From: Straminergon stramineum
Lineage: Eukaryota > Streptophyta > Bryopsida > Hypnales > Calliergonaceae
Direction of reading: 5' to 3'
Assembly (NCBI GenBank): GCA_963920665.1
Contig: OY987265.1
Location: 44,769,001 to 44,833,000 of the forward strand
DNA length: 64,000 nt
Shown: positions 61,260-64,000 of the stretch, in pieces
Numbering within the stretch: position 1 is the first letter of the stretch
Layout: each line of letters opens with the position of its first letter
The notes under the pieces: generated by a model
The model's database searches: none
Told to the model about the DNA's origin: nothing
Seen by the model: the letters and a program-made list of their open reading frames with translations, nothing else
Position numbers and translations under genes: made by a program

Positions 61260-64000
61260 TTCTTGAAAGATTACATGTTCAAATTTCAAATAATATATTA
61301 ACGTATGAACAAAAACACATCCGAAGTATACAAAAATGCAATTTTTCATCTATCTCCTTTATGAAGATTACTAAGTTAGTTCTTCAACATTTGTACAATA
61401 TAGATTATGAAGACTTTGCTTTGTAAATATTCTATAATTCAATAGGTACTCTAGTATGTCTAACCTCAAAATGTAACTTTTTTGATTCAGAAAATGACCC
61501 TTCTAAAACAACTTGAACAAAAAAATCACATGAAAATCTTAAAAAAACACTTTGATTAGAACTTCACATATTTTGAACATAACCTTTGAAGACCTGAGAG
61601 GACAAAATGTGTCTTCTTCAAATTTTCAATTATGGTAAATTCTTGGTAGCCAGGGTGAAACAAATCTCAATATTTTATAAAGTAGGGGTGTGGTAGAATA
61701 ACAAGTTGACATGCCTATTGCATTTTTGGATTTTCAAATTTTCAATGTGAGAATTATTAAAAAATGTATTTCCAAAATGTAGTCTTTGTAGAAGGGAGGA
61801 GTGGGTATAAATTTTGGACAAGGTCCAACTGAAAGGAATGGTGGATATTCTTTTTGAAGATGTTCCAAAAGATATTTTTACAATATCAACTATTGAATTT
61901 TAAAATGAAAGCATATTTTACTTACTTTTGTTTGAAAATGTGTACAAGTTTGAGAGTGTTTTTTTCATTCTTTAAATTCAAAAAGTACCAAATTTACCTT
62001 ACATTTCCAATTCAATTTTTTTTGAATGGGGGGGACATTATTTATCTTCTTATAATTTTTTCCCTCAAAGATTGAGTTTTTTGCCTATAATTTGATCTTC
62101 CAAAATTTTTATAATCTAATAATCGAACAATCAATATGTTCCACAATTAATTCTATTGCATACTAGACAAAGTGGTCTTTACTTTTGTACGGTTAAAATA
62201 AAAAAATTTCAAGCACACCATTCTAGGTGCAATAAAATACCAAAGAAGGACAACTCGTTGACAACCTCTATTGTCAAGAAGTTGTTAGGCTTTGAGGAAT
62301 TGAGGGGAAAAATTCTTATGAAAATAAAAAATATTCAATCTACAATTGATTTTGGAAGGAATTTTCAATTTTGGACTTCAAATTTAATTGACCAATATTG
62401 CATATTGGTTATTGTTGTAGTTGATCTAGGCATATGGATATGATCTATGGATCATCTTTTTACAACTATTATTTGAGAGTTGCCATTAAATTATTATTCT
62501 AAGTTGTATTTTATTGTACATTTCCATAGTTTTGGAAACTTGGTCTACTACTTGGTCAATAAGGGATTAAATAAAAGACAAAAGTTATGAGAATTTTTTC
62601 CTAAAAGTGTGCAACTATTGCAAGAAGAGAATGAAAAGAAATTTATAAAATTGTTGAATTAAAGGTGGGCTTAACAAGATGTAATTCATTGATTAAAATT
62701 ATGTCTAACTTCCCACTTTAACTCTATGTAATTGTAGTCATTGGGTGAATGCATGGTTGGGTGGCTCACTTTTCGTGTCACAATGCTATTTTCAGGGAGT
62801 ACTTTGTATTGAAAGATGAAATAGATATAGTAAATTTACATTGTTGAATGTAAAAATTTGAATATACTTAGGGAACTTTATTGTGTTGAATATTGTGCAT
62901 TATTTTTTTAGATTCAACTTAAATTATAGGAATTAAGGACTTTTGAAGTTGGAATATGGACTTGGGCAAATAGGAAAAGTAAATTTGTTTTCTTTTTTTT
63001 TATGAAGAAACAAAACATATTATTGGAATACCAACTTACCATATATTTTGTTTTAGGTTTAGGAGCCTAGAATTCATTTCCTTTTAAATAGAATCGTTTG
63101 TAGAAGTGTACTTATGGACTTTTAAAGGGTCTTATTTCATTATTTTAGCCTTTTTTTCTGAAGTCCATATAAGGGGCAAAAAAAGGTATTCTTCCAATTT
63201 ATTTATTTTAAACCTATATAACAAGGAAATCTTTAGGTGGGCTTGATTTTGAAAATTCACTGTATGAACATCCACTAACTCATCCAATGCACCCAAAAGT
63301 GCAAAAAATTCATCGAAATATGAACTCCTATAGTGTTGTCCATGAGCCACCCAATCATGCATCTCCCCCATTAGTAAATAGCATCATTGTCTTACAAAAT
63401 CTAATTTGAATTCTCTAATATTGAAAACAAAAATTGTTTTGCAAAATTGTAAAGACAAATGATCATAATTCATAATCTCCTTAGTATTAAGTTGATAAGT
63501 TTTTTTTCAACATGATTGCTTCTAGAATCTCCAAATTATTATATTTTACCAACATTGACAATCAAAATAATTGTTCACTTGTGTATGCACATTCTAATTC
63601 TCTTCTTCAAAGGAAAAGGCATAACAATGTTTTTTGCTCTTAGAAAAAATATTTTGATGTTTTCTAGGGTTTTCTATATAACATGGGACTTATATGATAC
63701 AATATCTCCTTCATATATCCCTTAGTGCATACTAAATGCTAGAGATTGTTACACATAGATTGAAATATATATATATATTCAAACCACTATTCAAAAAGTG
63801 TTGAACTTGCAATGTCGGAAAATTTCTTGAAAAAAATATTTAAAAAAGTATCAAGCAAAGTGCTAAACAAGTGTAGAAGAAAGTGTCAAAAAGTGCCAAA
63901 TCTAACAAGTGTCAAATCTAAATCTGCCAATTGAATTCTCAAGAAATTTGTTGAAAAGGATTTTCCAGAAGACTGTCCCAAAACTAAAAAGTAAAAAAAG
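61260..64000. other. AT-rich intergenic, no gene seen
   Basis: Strongly AT-rich with homopolymer runs. ORFs at 61854, 62156, 63132 and 63516 are short, rich in Phe/Ile/Lys, and lack domains. No transposon ends could be identified here. Confidence 0.45.

Overview
This window looks like nuclear DNA of a land plant. The evidence is spliced genes with short GT-AG introns, a plant-type cytosolic 40S ribosomal protein S15, a RMA-type membrane-anchored RING E3 ligase, and telo-box motifs (TAGGGTTT) upstream of genes. Most of the rest is AT-rich and filled with transposon remnants. I cannot place the species; the few genes and nested DNA transposons would fit many plant lineages.

I can support four host genes, all reconstructed by hand with consistent reading phase. 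They are: a DUF829/TMEM53-like alpha/beta-hydrolase gene on the minus strand (1867-5103, 6 exons, 321 aa); RPS15 on the plus strand (37528-39034, 5 exons, 149 aa, exon 1 contributes only the ATG); an intronless RMA-type RING E3 on the plus strand (52997-53803, 268 aa); and a class-I glutamine-amidotransferase-like gene on the minus strand (57680-59333, 6 exons, 269 aa). In the last, the usual catalytic Cys and Glu appear as Ser and Asp. About 1.1 kb downstream of the RING gene is an acidic tandem-repeat ORF (54953-55447) that I do not recognise. The genes are independent housekeeping or regulatory loci and show no sign of acting together.

Repeats by region. 0.6-1.7 kb: a TTAA-flanked element with a second TTAA element nested in it. 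5.6-7.9 kb: a GC-rich long inverted-repeat element. 8.0-9.2 kb: related inverted repeats with an almost loopless hairpin. 12.7-16.5 kb and 18.7-19.2 kb: decayed retrotransposon gag/protease remnants on the minus strand. 16.9-17.5 kb: a TTAA element with perfect 18-bp terminal repeats. 20.6-22.9 kb: more TTAA elements. 23.1-29.1 kb: a putative CACTA-like element carrying tandem arrays of 276 bp and 46 bp and scattered exon-like ORFs. 29.3-37.3 kb: hairpin MITEs and TTAA elements. 41.5-51.4 kb and 59.5-61.3 kb: more TTAA elements.

The most interesting signal is the recurrent TTAA-flanked, CCC-starting, non-autonomous elements. At least eight have both ends visible. One has a matching empty site elsewhere in the same window, with a single TTAA where the filled copy has two. 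This is the insertion signature of the piggyBac superfamily, which is mainly known from animals. No transposase for it is recognisable here.
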